Shown here piece after piece: positions 43,864 to 53,622 of a stretch of DNA of 64,000 nt. Each line of letters begins with the position of its first letter. Position 1 is the first letter of the stretch. Origin of the DNA: Flavobacterium hydrocarbonoxydans. Its GTDB lineage: Bacteria > Bacteroidota > Bacteroidia > Flavobacteriales > Flavobacteriaceae. The translations under genes and the position numbers were made by a program. The DNA is taken from positions 267,109 through 331,108 of the forward strand of contig NZ_WSTB01000006.1 of the NCBI RefSeq assembly GCF_009789235.1, written 5' to 3'. The notes under the pieces were generated by a model that ran no database searches, was not told where the DNA came from, and saw only the letters and a program-made list of their open reading frames with translations.

Positions 43864-45738
43864 ATGAAGAAGAAAATAGAAATATTAGCTCCTGCTAAAG
43901 ATTTAATTCAGGGAATTGCAGCCATTAATAGTGGTGCAGATGCTGTTTATATTGGTGCGCCACAATTTGGAGCACGTTCAAACGCAACCAATTCAATCGA
44001 AGATATAGCCGAATTGGTAAAATACGCACACCTTTTTAATGCACAGGTTTTTGTGGTTATGAATACCATCTTATACGATAACGAATTAGAAACGTGTCGT
44101 TTAATGATTTGGGATTTATACGAAATTGGTGTTGATGCCTTGATTATTCAGGACATGGCGATTATGGAAATGGAGTTGCCTCCTATCGTGCTTCACGCCA
44201 GTACACAAGCCAATAATCGTGATGCTGATAAAATCAAATTCTTAAAAGATGCCGGAATCAAACGTGTGGTTTTAGCGCGTGAATTGAATCTTCACCAAAT
44301 CAAACAAATCTATGACGAGGCCGATGTTGAGTTAGAATTTTTCGTAACAGGTGCTTTATGTGTATCTTTTAGTGGAAACTGTTATATGAGTGTTGCCAAC
44401 GGAGAACGCAGCGCCAATCGTGGTTCCTGTGCTCAAAACTGTCGTTTACCATACAACTTAATCGACGGAAACGGTGAAACTTTAATCAAAAACAGTCACT
44501 TACTTTCTATAAAAGATTTAGATGTTTCAGACCAAATTCCTAATTTGATTGAGGCCGGAATTGTTTCTTTTAAAATCGAAGGACGTCTAAAAGATATCGT
44601 TTACGTAAAAAATAACGTCTCTTATCTTCGCCAGAAATTAGACCACTTTTTAGACGGAGCCGGAAGCGATAAATACACCAAAGCTTCTTCTGGAAAATGT
44701 ACTTTTACTTTCGACTCAACTCTTAGCCGAACTTTTAATCGTGGTTACACGGATTATTTTGTAAACGAAAGACACGCTTCGATTGGTTCCTGGGAAAGCC
44801 CAAAATCAAAAGGGCAATATATTGGTAAATTAATCCGAACTGTTGGTAACGCTTACGAAATCGAAAACGGCGAATTGCTAAACAATGGTGACGGACTTTG
44901 CTTCATCAACGAAAATAACGAAGCAGACGGAATCTACGTAAACAAAGCCGAAAACGGTAAAATTTACCCGAACGTTTTAAAAGATGTAAAAGAAGGAACG
45001 TTTATTTACCGAAATAACGATGCCGCTTTTATCAAAATTGTAGAAAGAGAAGACAGCGCCATTAGAAAAATTGGTACTACTTTATTGCTAACCGAAAACG
45101 AAAATGGTTTCGAATTAATCGCAACCGACGAAGACGGAAACGTAAGTGTTGTAAAATTAGAGCATTCGAAAGAGCAGACTAAAACGGGCGAATCAATCGA
45201 AGAAAACATCAAAACACAGTTGGCAAAAACAGGTTTTACACCTTACAGCGCTGACGAAATCAATGTGATGTTCTCTCAAAACTGGTTCCTTCCTATTTCG
45301 AAAATCAACGAAATGAGAAGAAATGTTTTCGACCAATTGTCTGAGATTCGTTTGAAAAACTACAAACGCGAAGAACACCAAATGGTTAAAACGTCACATC
45401 CGTACCCTGAAACCAAACTGGATTTTATGTACAACGTTTCGAACAAAACGGCTCGTAAATTCTACGAACGTCACGGTGTTACCGAAATAGAAAAAGCATT
45501 CGAATTACAATGGGATCCAGGAAAATCTCGTGTAATGACCACTAAATATTGCATTAAATACGAGCTGAAAAAATGTCCGATTCACCAAAAAGACATTGTA
45601 GGTGTGAAAGTAAAAGAACCATTAGTATTGAAACAAGGCGAGTTGGAATACAAACTAAAATTCAATTGTAAACCCTGCGAAATGGAAATCTGGGAAAAAG
45701 ATGCCGAATTTGAAATTGAAGAAGATCATTTTCATTAA
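43864..45738 (+). CDS. Peptidase U32 family protein, RlhA-type
   Basis: A 624-residue cytoplasmic protein. The N-terminal TIM-barrel domain (ILAPAKDLIQGIAAINSGAD, AVYIGAPQFGARSNA) is followed by the U32 signature around FVTGALCVSFSGNCYMSV with cysteines in GSCAQNCRLPY, and a C-terminal domain with CIKYELKKCPIH and NCKPCEMEIW. In E. coli relatives (RlhA, TrhP) these proteins hydroxylate rRNA C2501 or tRNA U34. The length points to the RlhA type. The function here is inferred. Confidence 0.85.
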   Translation: MKKKIEILAPAKDLIQGIAAINSGADAVYIGAPQFGARSNATNSIEDIAELVKYAHLFNAQVFVVMNTILYDNELETCRLMIWDLYEIGVDALIIQDMAIMEMELPPIVLHASTQANNRDADKIKFLKDAGIKRVVLARELNLHQIKQIYDEADVELEFFVTGALCVSFSGNCYMSVANGERSANRGSCAQNCRLPYNLIDGNGETLIKNSHLLSIKDLDVSDQIPNLIEAGIVSFKIEGRLKDIVYVKNNVSYLRQKLDHFLDGAGSDKYTKASSGKCTFTFDSTLSRTFNRGYTDYFVNERHASIGSWESPKSKGQYIGKLIRTVGNAYEIENGELLNNGDGLCFINENNEADGIYVNKAENGKIYPNVLKDVKEGTFIYRNNDAAFIKIVEREDSAIRKIGTTLLLTENENGFELIATDEDGNVSVVKLEHSKEQTKTGESIEENIKTQLAKTGFTPYSADEINVMFSQNWFLPISKINEMRRNVFDQLSEIRLKNYKREEHQMVKTSHPYPETKLDFMYNVSNKTARKFYERHGVTEIEKAFELQWDPGKSRVMTTKYCIKYELKKCPIHQKDIVGVKVKEPLVLKQGELEYKLKFNCKPCEMEIWEKDAEFEIEEDHFH

Positions 45739-45743
45739 AACAC

Positions 45744-45775
45744 AAAACCGATGCTAATTAAGTATCGGTTTTTTT
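45744..45775 (+). terminator. Intrinsic terminator of the U32 gene
   Basis: Stem AAAACCGATgCT with AGtATCGGTTTT around AATTA, then a T run. Confidence 0.85.
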
Positions 45776-45778
45776 ATG

Positions 45779-45870
45779 GGGTTCCCGCCGCGGCGGGCGG
45801 GCTATCCACTATATCTTTTGTTTTTTAAAGAAAAAAACAAAAGGATATCGTTCCTATCCCTAACCCAAAA
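45779..45870 (-). repeat. Covarying hairpin repeat, copy D
   Basis: Minus-strand copy fused to the U32 terminator. The hairpin arms are A/T-only here (TTTTTT / AAAAAA) yet still fully paired, and the flanks are more diverged. GATAGgaacgata and GGATAGC remain recognisable. Confidence 0.7.
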
Positions 45871-45916
45871 CCATATAACAAGAATGTCTTATTTTCAAAA
45901 AATAATTCCTTACCAA

Positions 45917-46050
45917 TTTTGAATTGCCTCCAGCTTTAGCTGGTGGTTAAAAAAATGTCACAATTCGGCTTTAGCCAAAAACCGCGAAATTTGGCTAAAG
46001 CCCTGCCACTCAATTTTATTCCTCCAGCTAAAGCTGGAGGCAATTCAAAA
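45917..46050. repeat. Nested inverted-repeat element, copy 2
   Basis: Terminal arms of 30 bp (45917-45946 and 46021-46050) with one mismatch, each containing CCTCCAGCTTTAGCTGG-type palindromes. Inner inverted repeat GGCTTTAGCCAAA (45967) and TTTGGCTAAAGCC (45990). Same architecture as the element at 11286. Confidence 0.85.
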
Positions 46051-46163
46051 TTACCAGTTTTATAATTAAATCTGCCGAATCTGCAAAATCTGCGAGAGAA
46101 TCAATTAATTGGTGTTCTTTACATAAATCTTTGAGGACTTTGCGGTTAAATATAGATTGTGCA

Positions 46164-46181
46164 GACGCACTGCAGTGCGTC
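46164..46181. repeat. GTAGAG palindrome, copy 2
   Basis: GACGCACTGCAGTGCGTC, an 18-bp perfect palindrome about 85 bases before the purT start. It is enclosed by two direct copies of ACTTTGCGGTTAAA (46137 and 46206). Confidence 0.75.
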
Positions 46182-46265
46182 GCTACAGCAACACAAATAA
46201 ACAGAACTTTGCGGTTAAAAACATTTTTCGCTACTTTTACTACTCCAATTTTACAAAACTCCAAA

Positions 46266-47426
46266 ATGAAAATACTACTCCTGGGTTCAGGCGAATTAGG
46301 CAAAGAATTTGTCATTGCAGCCCAACGAATCGGACAAACCATAATAGCTGTTGACAGTTACGAAAATGCTCCAGCCATGCAGGTCGCTCACGGTTTTGAA
46401 GTTATCAATATGCTCGACGGCGAAGCACTTGACCGAATCGTAGCCAAACACCAACCCGATTTTATCGTTCCCGAAATAGAAGCCATCCGCACCGAACGTT
46501 TTTACGATTACGAAAAACAGGGTATTACCGTAGTTCCATCGGCGAAAGCAGCCAACTTTACCATGAACCGTAAAGCTATTCGTGATTTGGCAGCCAAAGA
46601 ATTGGGTTTAAAAACTGCCAAATACCAATACGCAACTTCGGCAGAAGAATTGCAGAAAGCGGTTCAGGAAGTTGGAATTCCCTGTGTGGTAAAACCATTA
46701 ATGTCGTCTTCCGGAAAAGGACAATCGACGATAAAAACGCAAGAAGATATTTTGAAAGCCTGGGATTATGCCGTAGCTGGTTCTCGTGGCGACGTAATCG
46801 AGGTAATTGTAGAAGCCTTTGTTAACTTCCATTCGGAGATTACGCTTTTGACGATTACTCAAAATAACAATCCAACGCTTTTTTGCGCTCCAATCGGTCA
46901 CCGACAAGAACGCGGCGATTACCAAGAAAGCTGGCAGCCGGCGCAAGTTTCAGAAAAAGATCTTTACGAAGCGCAGGATATGGCCGAAAAGATCACAGAA
47001 GCATTGGGTGGCGCAGGACTTTTTGGAGTTGAATTTTTCCTAACCAATGATGGCGTTTATTTCTCTGAACTTTCTCCTCGCCCACACGATACCGGAATGG
47101 TAACTTTGGCAGGAACACAAAATTTCAATGAATTCGAATTGCATTTGCGCGCTATTTTGAGTTTACCAATTTTCGAAATTACGTTAGAAAAAGCCGGAGC
47201 CAGTGCCGTAATTTTAGCTTCGGAAGATTCAACAAATCCAACTTTTACCGGAATAGAAAAAGTAGCCGCTTTACCCAGAACAGATTTCAGAATTTTTGGA
47301 AAACCAACTTCAAGACCTTATCGCCGAATGGGAGTTGTCCTGAGTCATGATACTTTATCAACACCAATCGAAGAAATCGTTGATCGTGCAAAAGCAACAG
47401 CCAAATTAATAACCGTAAACTCATAA
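46266..47426 (+). CDS. purT: Formate-dependent phosphoribosylglycinamide formyltransferase 2
   Basis: Makes formyl-GAR from GAR, formate and ATP in purine synthesis. An ATP-grasp enzyme: N-terminal PreATP domain ([20 protein letters not shown]), the ATP-grasp core with [15 protein letters not shown], and [25 protein letters not shown] for the metal site. The 386-residue length is normal. The frame is open upstream to 46131, but that part is repeat-derived, so I use the ATG at 46266. The next gene starts 2 bases after its stop. Confidence 0.95.
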   Translation: MKILLLGSGELGKEFVIAAQRIGQTIIAVDSYENAPAMQVAHGFEVINMLDGEALDRIVAKHQPDFIVPEIEAIRTERFYDYEKQGITVVPSAKAANFTMNRKAIRDLAAKELGLKTAKYQYATSAEELQKAVQEVGIPCVVKPLMSSSGKGQSTIKTQEDILKAWDYAVAGSRGDVIEVIVEAFVNFHSEITLLTITQNNNPTLFCAPIGHRQERGDYQESWQPAQVSEKDLYEAQDMAEKITEALGGAGLFGVEFFLTNDGVYFSELSPRPHDTGMVTLAGTQNFNEFELHLRAILSLPIFEITLEKAGASAVILASEDSTNPTFTGIEKVAALPRTDFRIFGKPTSRPYRRMGVVLSHDTLSTPIEEIVDRAKATAKLITVNS

Positions 47427-47428
47427 AG

Positions 47429-47743
47429 ATGAAAAAAGCACTTTTTATAGTATTCCTATTTGTTGGAATTGCAACTCAGGCGCAAGACAAAAAATCAAAA
47501 GAAAAACCTCAAATCGTTGAAACCGCTTGTGGCGAATGCCAATTTGGGATGGAAGGAAAAGGCTGTGATTTAGCTGTTCGTATCGACGGAAAATCGTATT
47601 ACGTAGATGGCACAACGATTCATGATCATGGTGATGCCCATGCCGAAGATGGTTTTTGCAACGCTATCCGCAAAGCTTCAGTAACAGGAACAGTTGAAAA
47701 TAATCGTTTTAAAGCCACTTCTTTCACTTTAGTAAAAAAATAA
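47429..47743 (+). CDS. DUF6370 family exported protein
   Basis: A 104-residue protein with a signal peptide ending ATQAQ. The mature part has four cysteines (VETACGECQFGMEGKGC, GFCNAI) and His-rich DGTTIHDHGDAHAEDGF, so a metal-binding role is plausible; the family has no known function. It follows purT by 2 bases and directly precedes the Crp-type regulator. Confidence 0.7.
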   Translation: MKKALFIVFLFVGIATQAQDKKSKEKPQIVETACGECQFGMEGKGCDLAVRIDGKSYYVDGTTIHDHGDAHAEDGFCNAIRKASVTGTVENNRFKATSFTLVKK

Positions 47744-48319
47744 ATGGCAGTAATTCTAGAAAATATTGCCAAACACGTTTCACTTACTCCGGAAGAGCAA
47801 GCGCTTTTTTTGTCTAAAACAGAAACACATACCTACAAAGCCAAAACCATCTTATTAAGCGCGGGCGAGGTCTGCAAACATTCGTATTTTGTCAATTCGG
47901 GTATTTTAAGAAGCTTCAATATCAATGATAATATTGTCGAGCATGTTTTAGCATTTGCCTGTGAGGGCTGGTGGATGAGCGATATGTACAGTTATTTTTC
48001 GCAAAAACCGGGACAGCTTTTTATAGAAGTTTTAGAAGATGCCGAAGTGGTTTCTTTATCCAAAGAAAATCAGGAACAATTGTTTTTGGAAATTCCAAAA
48101 CTGGAGCGCTTCTTCAGAATCTTAATCGAAAATTCTTTAGTCGCCAATCAACAGCGATTGATGGATAATTTGAGTTTACCCGCCGAAGAACGTTTTGAGA
48201 AATTTTGTTCCAAATATGGTTCACTGGTTTATAAAGTCCCGCAAAAACAAATCGCTTCTTTTATTGGCGTTACGCCTGAGTTTTTCAGTAAAATGAAAGC
48301 AAGACTTTTAAAAAAATAA
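47744..48319 (+). CDS. Crp/Fnr-family transcriptional regulator
   Basis: A 191-residue regulator starting at the base after the previous stop codon. The cyclic-nucleotide-binding-like beta-roll covers about 20-120 (AKTILLSAGEVCKHSYFVNSG, LRSFNINDN). The C-terminal helix-turn-helix is visible as KVPQKQIASFIGVTPEFFSKM. No FNR-type cysteine cluster is present. Ligand and targets unknown. The tight spacing suggests the same transcript as purT and the DUF6370 gene. Confidence 0.82.
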   Translation: MAVILENIAKHVSLTPEEQALFLSKTETHTYKAKTILLSAGEVCKHSYFVNSGILRSFNINDNIVEHVLAFACEGWWMSDMYSYFSQKPGQLFIEVLEDAEVVSLSKENQEQLFLEIPKLERFFRILIENSLVANQQRLMDNLSLPAEERFEKFCSKYGSLVYKVPQKQIASFIGVTPEFFSKMKARLLKK

Positions 48320-48320
48320 A

Positions 48321-48392
48321 TTTTCCGCCACGAATTCACGAATTATTTTTCACAATCTTTGAGAATAAAATTCGTGAATTCGTGGCGGAAAA
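48321..48392. repeat. GCCACGAATTCACGAATT inverted repeat, copy 2
   Basis: Perfect 24-bp arms (48321-48344 and 48369-48392) between the convergent crp-type gene and aceA. It probably serves as the bidirectional terminator, since no other hairpin is present. Confidence 0.8.
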
Positions 48393-48396
48393 AAAA

Positions 48397-49677
48397 TTAA
48401 AATTGCTCCACCTCTGTAGAATGTTTCATTGCTGTAGTAGTTGATTTTCCTATTGTTACCGTATTCTGAACGGCATCAAAATAAGAAGTTCCTACGAAAG
48501 CCTGATGTTTCACTGCTCTGAATCCGTTTTTCTGTAACGCGAATTCTCTTTCCTGCAATTCTGAGTAGCCCGCCATTCCGCGTTCTTTATACGCTTTAGA
48601 CAATTCGAACATACTCGTATTCAAAGCATGGAATCCCGCCAAAGTAATGAACTGAAACTTGTATCCCATGGCAGCCAAATCCTCTCTGAAGGTTTCCATC
48701 TCAGCAACTGATAATTTTGCAGCCCAATTGAAAGATGGCGAACAATTGTAAGCTAACATTTTATCCGGAAACTCTTTTTTCATGGCATCTGCGAATTTTT
48801 TAGCATACACCAAATCCGGATTACTGGTTTCCATCCAAATCAAATCGGCGTATGGCGCGTAGCTCAAACCTCTTGCAATTCCCTGCTCAATTCCACTTTT
48901 TACATAAAAGAAACCTTCGTTGGTTTTTTCTCCAGTGATGAATTTAGCATCTCTAGGATCGGCATCACTGGTCAATAAATTGGCAGCATCAGCATCTGTT
49001 CTTGCCACAATAAGCGTGGGAGTTCCCATAACATCGGCCGCCAATCGAGCAGCAACCAGTTTGTTAATCGCTTCTTGTGTTGGTACCAAAACTTTCCCTC
49101 CTAAGTGCCCGCACTTTTTAGCAGAACTCAATTGATCTTCAAAATGAACTCCTGAAGCACCAGCCTCAATCATGGCTTTCATCAGTTCAAAGGCGTTTAA
49201 GTTTCCTCCAAAACCCGCTTCGGCATCCGCTACAATCGGAACTAAGTAATCTTTTTTATCTTCCACTTCATTTACCACCTGAATCTGATCAGCACGCAAT
49301 AAAGCACTATTAATTTTTTTTACCACCATTGGTACGCTATTTACAGGATAAAGCGATTGGTCCGGGTACATTTCACCAGCCAAATTAGCATCGGCTGCCA
49401 CTTGCCAGCCACTTAAATAAATTGCTTCCAAACCTGCATCGACTTCCTGAATTGCCTGATTTCCTGTCAGCGCTCCCAAACCAGCAACATAATCCTGACT
49501 TTTTAACTTTCTCCATAATTTTTGTGCTCCCATTTTGGCAATAGAGTGTTCAATTTGATACGAACCCTGAAGCGTCACCACTTCTGTCGCGGTATAAGGA
49601 CGTTCAACACCTTTCCATCTTGGGTTTGTAATCCAATCGTTAATCAATTCCTGAATTCTGTCTTCTGTTGTTCTCAT
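48397..49677 (-). CDS. aceA: Isocitrate lyase
   Basis: Splits isocitrate to succinate and glyoxylate, the first step of the glyoxylate shunt. The active-site loop [17 protein letters not shown] carries the catalytic Cys. Also visible are [27 protein letters not shown] and a C-terminal region of normal length (426 residues). The longer open frame to 49788 is discarded because the family starts at MRTTEDRIQ (ATG 49677). It follows aceB after 235 bases that contain a long inverted repeat. Confidence 0.96.
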   Translation of the reverse strand: MRTTEDRIQELINDWITNPRWKGVERPYTATEVVTLQGSYQIEHSIAKMGAQKLWRKLKSQDYVAGLGALTGNQAIQEVDAGLEAIYLSGWQVAADANLAGEMYPDQSLYPVNSVPMVVKKINSALLRADQIQVVNEVEDKKDYLVPIVADAEAGFGGNLNAFELMKAMIEAGASGVHFEDQLSSAKKCGHLGGKVLVPTQEAINKLVAARLAADVMGTPTLIVARTDADAANLLTSDADPRDAKFITGEKTNEGFFYVKSGIEQGIARGLSYAPYADLIWMETSNPDLVYAKKFADAMKKEFPDKMLAYNCSPSFNWAAKLSVAEMETFREDLAAMGYKFQFITLAGFHALNTSMFELSKAYKERGMAGYSELQEREFALQKNGFRAVKHQAFVGTSYFDAVQNTVTIGKSTTTAMKHSTEVEQF

Positions 49678-49770
49678 AAATAATATAGTTAAAGTGGTTA
49701 GTAAGTAAAGTTTGCAGTCGCAGTTTTCAGTTTTCAACTGAGACTTAAAAAAATATTCTTTGTGTTTTAT

Positions 49771-49909
49771 TTTAACACATAGAAACATAGTTTTCCTTTG
49801 TGGTTAAAGGCGTTTTACTAGTTTAAAAACACATAGCTATGTGTGAAAATCTAGATTTTTTAAAATTATCTTGTTTTGAAAACTAAGCCTATGTTTCTAT
49901 GTGTTTAAA
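49771..49909. repeat. ACACATAG inverted repeat between aceB and aceA
   Basis: Outer arms AACACATAGAAACATAG (near 49771) and CTATGTTTCTATGTGTT (near 49889), with the inner palindrome ACACATAGCTATGTGT (49829-49844). It fills most of the space between the two glyoxylate genes. Confidence 0.75.
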
Positions 49910-49912
49910 AAA

Positions 49913-51514
49913 TTATAAATATTTGTAACACGGAATCGTCAAAAAGTCAACAAAATCAGTATTAACAACTAATCTTTCCAGTACTTTTTCGGCTAGAGGA
50001 AATTGACGCTTTTCATAATTTTCTTCCCCTAATTCCTCTTTTATTTTTCTGAATTCATCCAAAGCCAATTCGTGATAATACGCCAGATTCAATTCTTTGT
50101 CATTATCCAAAATCACTTTATTCTGAAGCCATTGCCACAATTGCGATCTCGAAATTTCGGCTGTTGCGGCATCTTCCATCAGATTATGTAAGGCTGCGGC
50201 ACCTTGTCCGTTTAGCCAGGAAGCCAGATACAAAACACCAACGTTGATGTTTTTGCGAACGCCGTTTTCTGTTATGATTCCGATTGGTGGTTCAATCAAA
50301 TCTGCTTCTGTGATTTTGCGATGTTCTCTTTTTACATGAATCTGATTCGGGCCTGGCATTCCTTTATCAAAGATTTCTTTTGCTATCGAAACCAAATCCG
50401 GATGTGCGACCCAGGTTCCGTCGTGACCGTTTCGAACTTCACGTTCTTTGTCGGTTTTCACTTTCGCGAAAGCGACTGCATTAGCCTCTTCATTATTCTT
50501 TATCGGAATTTGAGCTGCCATTCCGCCAATCGCATGAATTCCGCGTTTGTGGCATCTCTGAATTACCAAATTCGAATACGCATTCATAAAAGGCGAAGTC
50601 ATGTTTACCTGATCGCGATCGGGAACGATAAACTTCGGATTCTTGCGGAATTTCTTGATATATGAAAAGATGTAATCCCAACGACCACAGTTCAGGCCAA
50701 CGATGTGTTCTTTTAATTCGTATATAATTTCGTCCAGCTGAAAACTTGCTGTAATGGTCTCGATTAGCACCGTCACTTTTATAGTTCCTCTCTTCAGTTT
50801 TAGGTAATCTTCTGTAAAATCGATTACGTTATTCCACCAGCGTGCTTCCAGATAATGTTCTAATTTTGGAATATAGAAATACGGTCCAGAATTGTTTTTC
50901 AACAACTTTTTATGGTTGTGAAACACATACAAACCAAAGTCTATCAACGAACCTGAAACCATTGATCCATCAATTAAAATATGCTTTTCTAAAAGATGTA
51001 AGCCTCTCGGACGTACAATTAAAGTCGCTATTTTTTCATTTAACTGATAGGTTTTTCCTTTTGCTAAATCGGTAAGCGTAATGGTTTTGTTTACTGCATC
51101 AATTAAGTTTACCTGTCCATCCATCAGGTTTTGCCAGGTTGGTGAAGTGCTGTCTTCAAAATCAGCCATAAATGTTTTGGCTCCAGAATTTAAGGCATTG
51201 ATTATCATTTTACGATCAACTGGACCAGTTATCTCTACCCTTCTGTCTAGTAAATCTTTCGGAATTTCTCCGGCTACCCAATTGCTTTCTCTTACGGTTT
51301 TGGTTTCTGAAGGAAAAGTTGGCAGGATGCCTTTATCAAATTCGACTTGTTTTTGATCGCGCTGCAACAACAACAGTTTTCGCTGCGATTCGAATTTTCG
51401 ATGCAAATCGGTTATAAAAGCAATCGCTTCGTCTGTCCAGATAGTTGGATAAGAAAGCTTCTTTTCGGCTAAAAATTCCATTGCCGTTTCGGTAATCTCT
51501 AATTGGTTTTTCAT
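49913..51514 (-). CDS. aceB: Malate synthase A
   Basis: Condenses glyoxylate and acetyl-CoA to malate, the second step of the glyoxylate shunt. The family signature is at TIKVTVLIETITASFQLDEI. The N-terminal VEITGPVDRKMIINALNSGA and MADFEDSTSPTW and the C-terminal part fit the A isoform at 533 residues. It heads the aceB-aceA unit and is divergent from a RamB/ScfR-like regulator across a 186-base space with a long dyad. Confidence 0.95.
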   Translation of the reverse strand: MKNQLEITETAMEFLAEKKLSYPTIWTDEAIAFITDLHRKFESQRKLLLLQRDQKQVEFDKGILPTFPSETKTVRESNWVAGEIPKDLLDRRVEITGPVDRKMIINALNSGAKTFMADFEDSTSPTWQNLMDGQVNLIDAVNKTITLTDLAKGKTYQLNEKIATLIVRPRGLHLLEKHILIDGSMVSGSLIDFGLYVFHNHKKLLKNNSGPYFYIPKLEHYLEARWWNNVIDFTEDYLKLKRGTIKVTVLIETITASFQLDEIIYELKEHIVGLNCGRWDYIFSYIKKFRKNPKFIVPDRDQVNMTSPFMNAYSNLVIQRCHKRGIHAIGGMAAQIPIKNNEEANAVAFAKVKTDKEREVRNGHDGTWVAHPDLVSIAKEIFDKGMPGPNQIHVKREHRKITEADLIEPPIGIITENGVRKNINVGVLYLASWLNGQGAAALHNLMEDAATAEISRSQLWQWLQNKVILDNDKELNLAYYHELALDEFRKIKEELGEENYEKRQFPLAEKVLERLVVNTDFVDFLTIPCYKYL

Positions 51515-51620
51515 AGCTGCGGATTTTATTTTTCATTAATTACATCACTATCGTTTCTCTATTTTAATTGCAACGATTTGATATATAATAATTTCTACAC
51601 CACAATATTAGAAAAAAGTT

Positions 51621-51658
51621 TTTTACAAAACAAGCGAACGTTCGCTAAATATGTAAAA
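51621..51658. promoter_or_regulatory. 38-bp dyad operator between aceB and its regulator
   Basis: Symmetric about 51639.5: outer TTTTACA / TGTAAAA, inner perfect 14-bp palindrome AGCGAACGTTCGCT (51633-51646), spacers of 5 on each side. It is centred about 60 bases before the regulator start and about 125 before aceB, so it could control both. Confidence 0.7.
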
Positions 51659-51700
51659 TAATTTTTTGGCGATTATTTTTTAATTAGCTATATTTGAATC

Positions 51701-53182
51701 ATGGATATCGAAAAAGACTATATAAAGCTGATCTTTGGGCTGAAACTCAAGCAAGTCAGAACACAAAAAAATCTTTCACTTTTTGGCTTAGCCAAATTGA
51801 CAAACCTTTCAAAATCGTACTTAAACGAAATTGAAAAGGGGAAAAAATATCCTAAAACAGATAAAATCTTGCTTCTGTGCGAACATCTGGAGACCAGTTA
51901 CGATCAAATGGTTTCTCTAAAGCTGGATAACAACCTCGCTCCGATTGGCGAAATTTTGAAATCAGGGATTCTAAAAGAGATTCCGTTGGAGCTTTTCGGG
52001 ATTCAGGAAGCAGATTTGATTGACATTATTGCCAATGCTCCGGCCAAAGTCAATGCTTTTATTAGTACGATTATCGAAATTGCGCAGCATTATAATTTAA
52101 GCCGAGAAAGCTTTTTTCTGGCTGCATTGCGTTCGTACCAGGAAGCGCACAGCAATTACTTTGAAGATTTAGAAAACAAAGTCATTGAGTTCTCGAAGTC
52201 GTTTCAGATCAATTTGGATTCGAAAATTACGATTGAAGAATTAGAAGCTATACTTAAAGAAGAATACGATTATTCGGTCAAAGAAATTGCTTTTACCGAT
52301 CAGGAAGCCTTGGGTGATCTGCGTTCGATTTATGTACCAAAAAGCAAGACGTTATTGCTTTCGACAGAAATTGATGCGCCGCAAAAAGCTTTTATTTTGG
52401 CTAAAGAAATCGCTTATAATTACCTTAAAATATCAGATCGTTTACTGACTTTCAGCTGGATTAAATTTGAAAATTTTGATCAGGTTCTGAATAATTTTTA
52501 TGCTTCTTATTTTGCGGGAGCGCTATTATTACCAAGAAAATTAGTTGTGGATAAAATCAATGATTTTCTACATAATGAAAAGCCAAATCCAGAGGAATTT
52601 GTTTCGTTAATTGAAAGTTTTGACGTTTCTCCGGAATCGTTCTATCAGCGATTGACCAATTTATTACCGAAGGATTTTCACCTAAAAAACTTGTTCTTTT
52701 TGAGAATGTCGCACCCGATTGGGTCTGATGTTTATCAAATCAAGAAGGAATTGCATATTACCAATCAGCAGGAACCGCACGCCAATGAAACCAACGAGCA
52801 TTATTGCAGACGATGGGTTTCGGTAAAAACTATTGATGAAGCGATCAGGCAAAACAAACCGCATTTTTTTGACGCGCAGATTTCGAGTTATGTGCATAGC
52901 GGGAACGAATATCTGGTTTTTTCATCGGCTACTAAAGATCCGTTTGTGAAAGATAACATTCGCAGTATTTCGGTTGGAATTCTGATTACACCAGCGATGA
53001 AAAAGAAGTTTAAATTTATCGAAGGGAAACCATTGGTAAAAAGAATCGTGGGTGTAACCTGCGAAACCTGCGATGTAAAGGATTGCCTCGAAAGAGCTGC
53101 TCCGCCCATTGCACTGGAAAACAAAAAACGCCATGAGAATACCGATATGGTGGTGCAACAATTTATAAGTCAATATAGCTAA
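51701..53182 (+). CDS. RamB/ScfR-like HTH regulator (XRE type with DUF2083)
   Basis: A 493-residue regulator. The N-terminal XRE helix-turn-helix is at about 14-65 (LKLKQVRTQKNLSLFGLAKL, NLSKSYLNEIEKGKKYP). The middle has an ImmA/IrrE-like region. The C-terminal DUF2083-type part contains VTCETCDVKDCLERAAPPI. Related actinobacterial proteins (RamB) control aceA/aceB and propionate genes by sensing short acyl-CoA. Its divergence from aceBA and the shared dyad make it a likely glyoxylate-shunt regulator. Confidence 0.82.
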   Translation: MDIEKDYIKLIFGLKLKQVRTQKNLSLFGLAKLTNLSKSYLNEIEKGKKYPKTDKILLLCEHLETSYDQMVSLKLDNNLAPIGEILKSGILKEIPLELFGIQEADLIDIIANAPAKVNAFISTIIEIAQHYNLSRESFFLAALRSYQEAHSNYFEDLENKVIEFSKSFQINLDSKITIEELEAILKEEYDYSVKEIAFTDQEALGDLRSIYVPKSKTLLLSTEIDAPQKAFILAKEIAYNYLKISDRLLTFSWIKFENFDQVLNNFYASYFAGALLLPRKLVVDKINDFLHNEKPNPEEFVSLIESFDVSPESFYQRLTNLLPKDFHLKNLFFLRMSHPIGSDVYQIKKELHITNQQEPHANETNEHYCRRWVSVKTIDEAIRQNKPHFFDAQISSYVHSGNEYLVFSSATKDPFVKDNIRSISVGILITPAMKKKFKFIEGKPLVKRIVGVTCETCDVKDCLERAAPPIALENKKRHENTDMVVQQFISQYS

Positions 53183-53192
53183 CAAAACCCTT

Positions 53193-53552
53193 ATGAAATA
53201 TTTTATTTTAATAACCACTTTCTTTTTTATCAATTTCAACCCTCAGGAAAATGATAAACTTAATGGCCGCTACAATTACCTATTAGAAGATTACGACTTA
53301 TACGTCCAGAAGGATAAAATTACTTTTAAGGATAGTGTTTTTGTTTTTGACAACAAGTATCAGCCAAAAGGAAAAATCTCTTATGGCAATGTAATATTGC
53401 TGGAAAATTTCATAAATACTGATTTAATCATTAGTATTTCGAAAGATCAAATCAAAAAAGATACTATTCTATTTTATATGCACGATAAGAGAGATGGAGG
53501 GAATTATCTTGATAGTTCAACAGGAAAAGGGAAATTGATTAAAATAAAATAA
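53193..53552 (+). CDS. Small secreted protein of unknown function
   Basis: A 119-residue exported protein with a hydrophobic N-terminus (YFILITTFFFINFN). The mature part is rich in beta-forming and charged residues (VQKDKITFKDSVFVFDNKYQ), possibly a small lipocalin-like domain. I recognise no family. It starts 11 bases after the regulator stop, so it may be co-transcribed with it. Confidence 0.55.
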   Translation: MKYFILITTFFFINFNPQENDKLNGRYNYLLEDYDLYVQKDKITFKDSVFVFDNKYQPKGKISYGNVILLENFINTDLIISISKDQIKKDTILFYMHDKRDGGNYLDSSTGKGKLIKIK

Positions 53553-53622
53553 TTCGGTTTTTTTTTAGCTCGCAAAGGCGCGAAGGCGCAAAGTTTTATT
53601 TTCCTTTGAACTTAACCACAAT

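Noticed and set aside
46131..46265. Upstream extension of purT
   Set aside because: The added 45 codons cover the GTAGAG palindrome and the ACTTTGCGG repeats; the family begins at the ATG at 46266.
49678..49788. Upstream extension of aceA
   Set aside because: The extra residues come from the AT-rich spacer and ACACATAG repeat; isocitrate lyases of this length start at the ATG at 49677.
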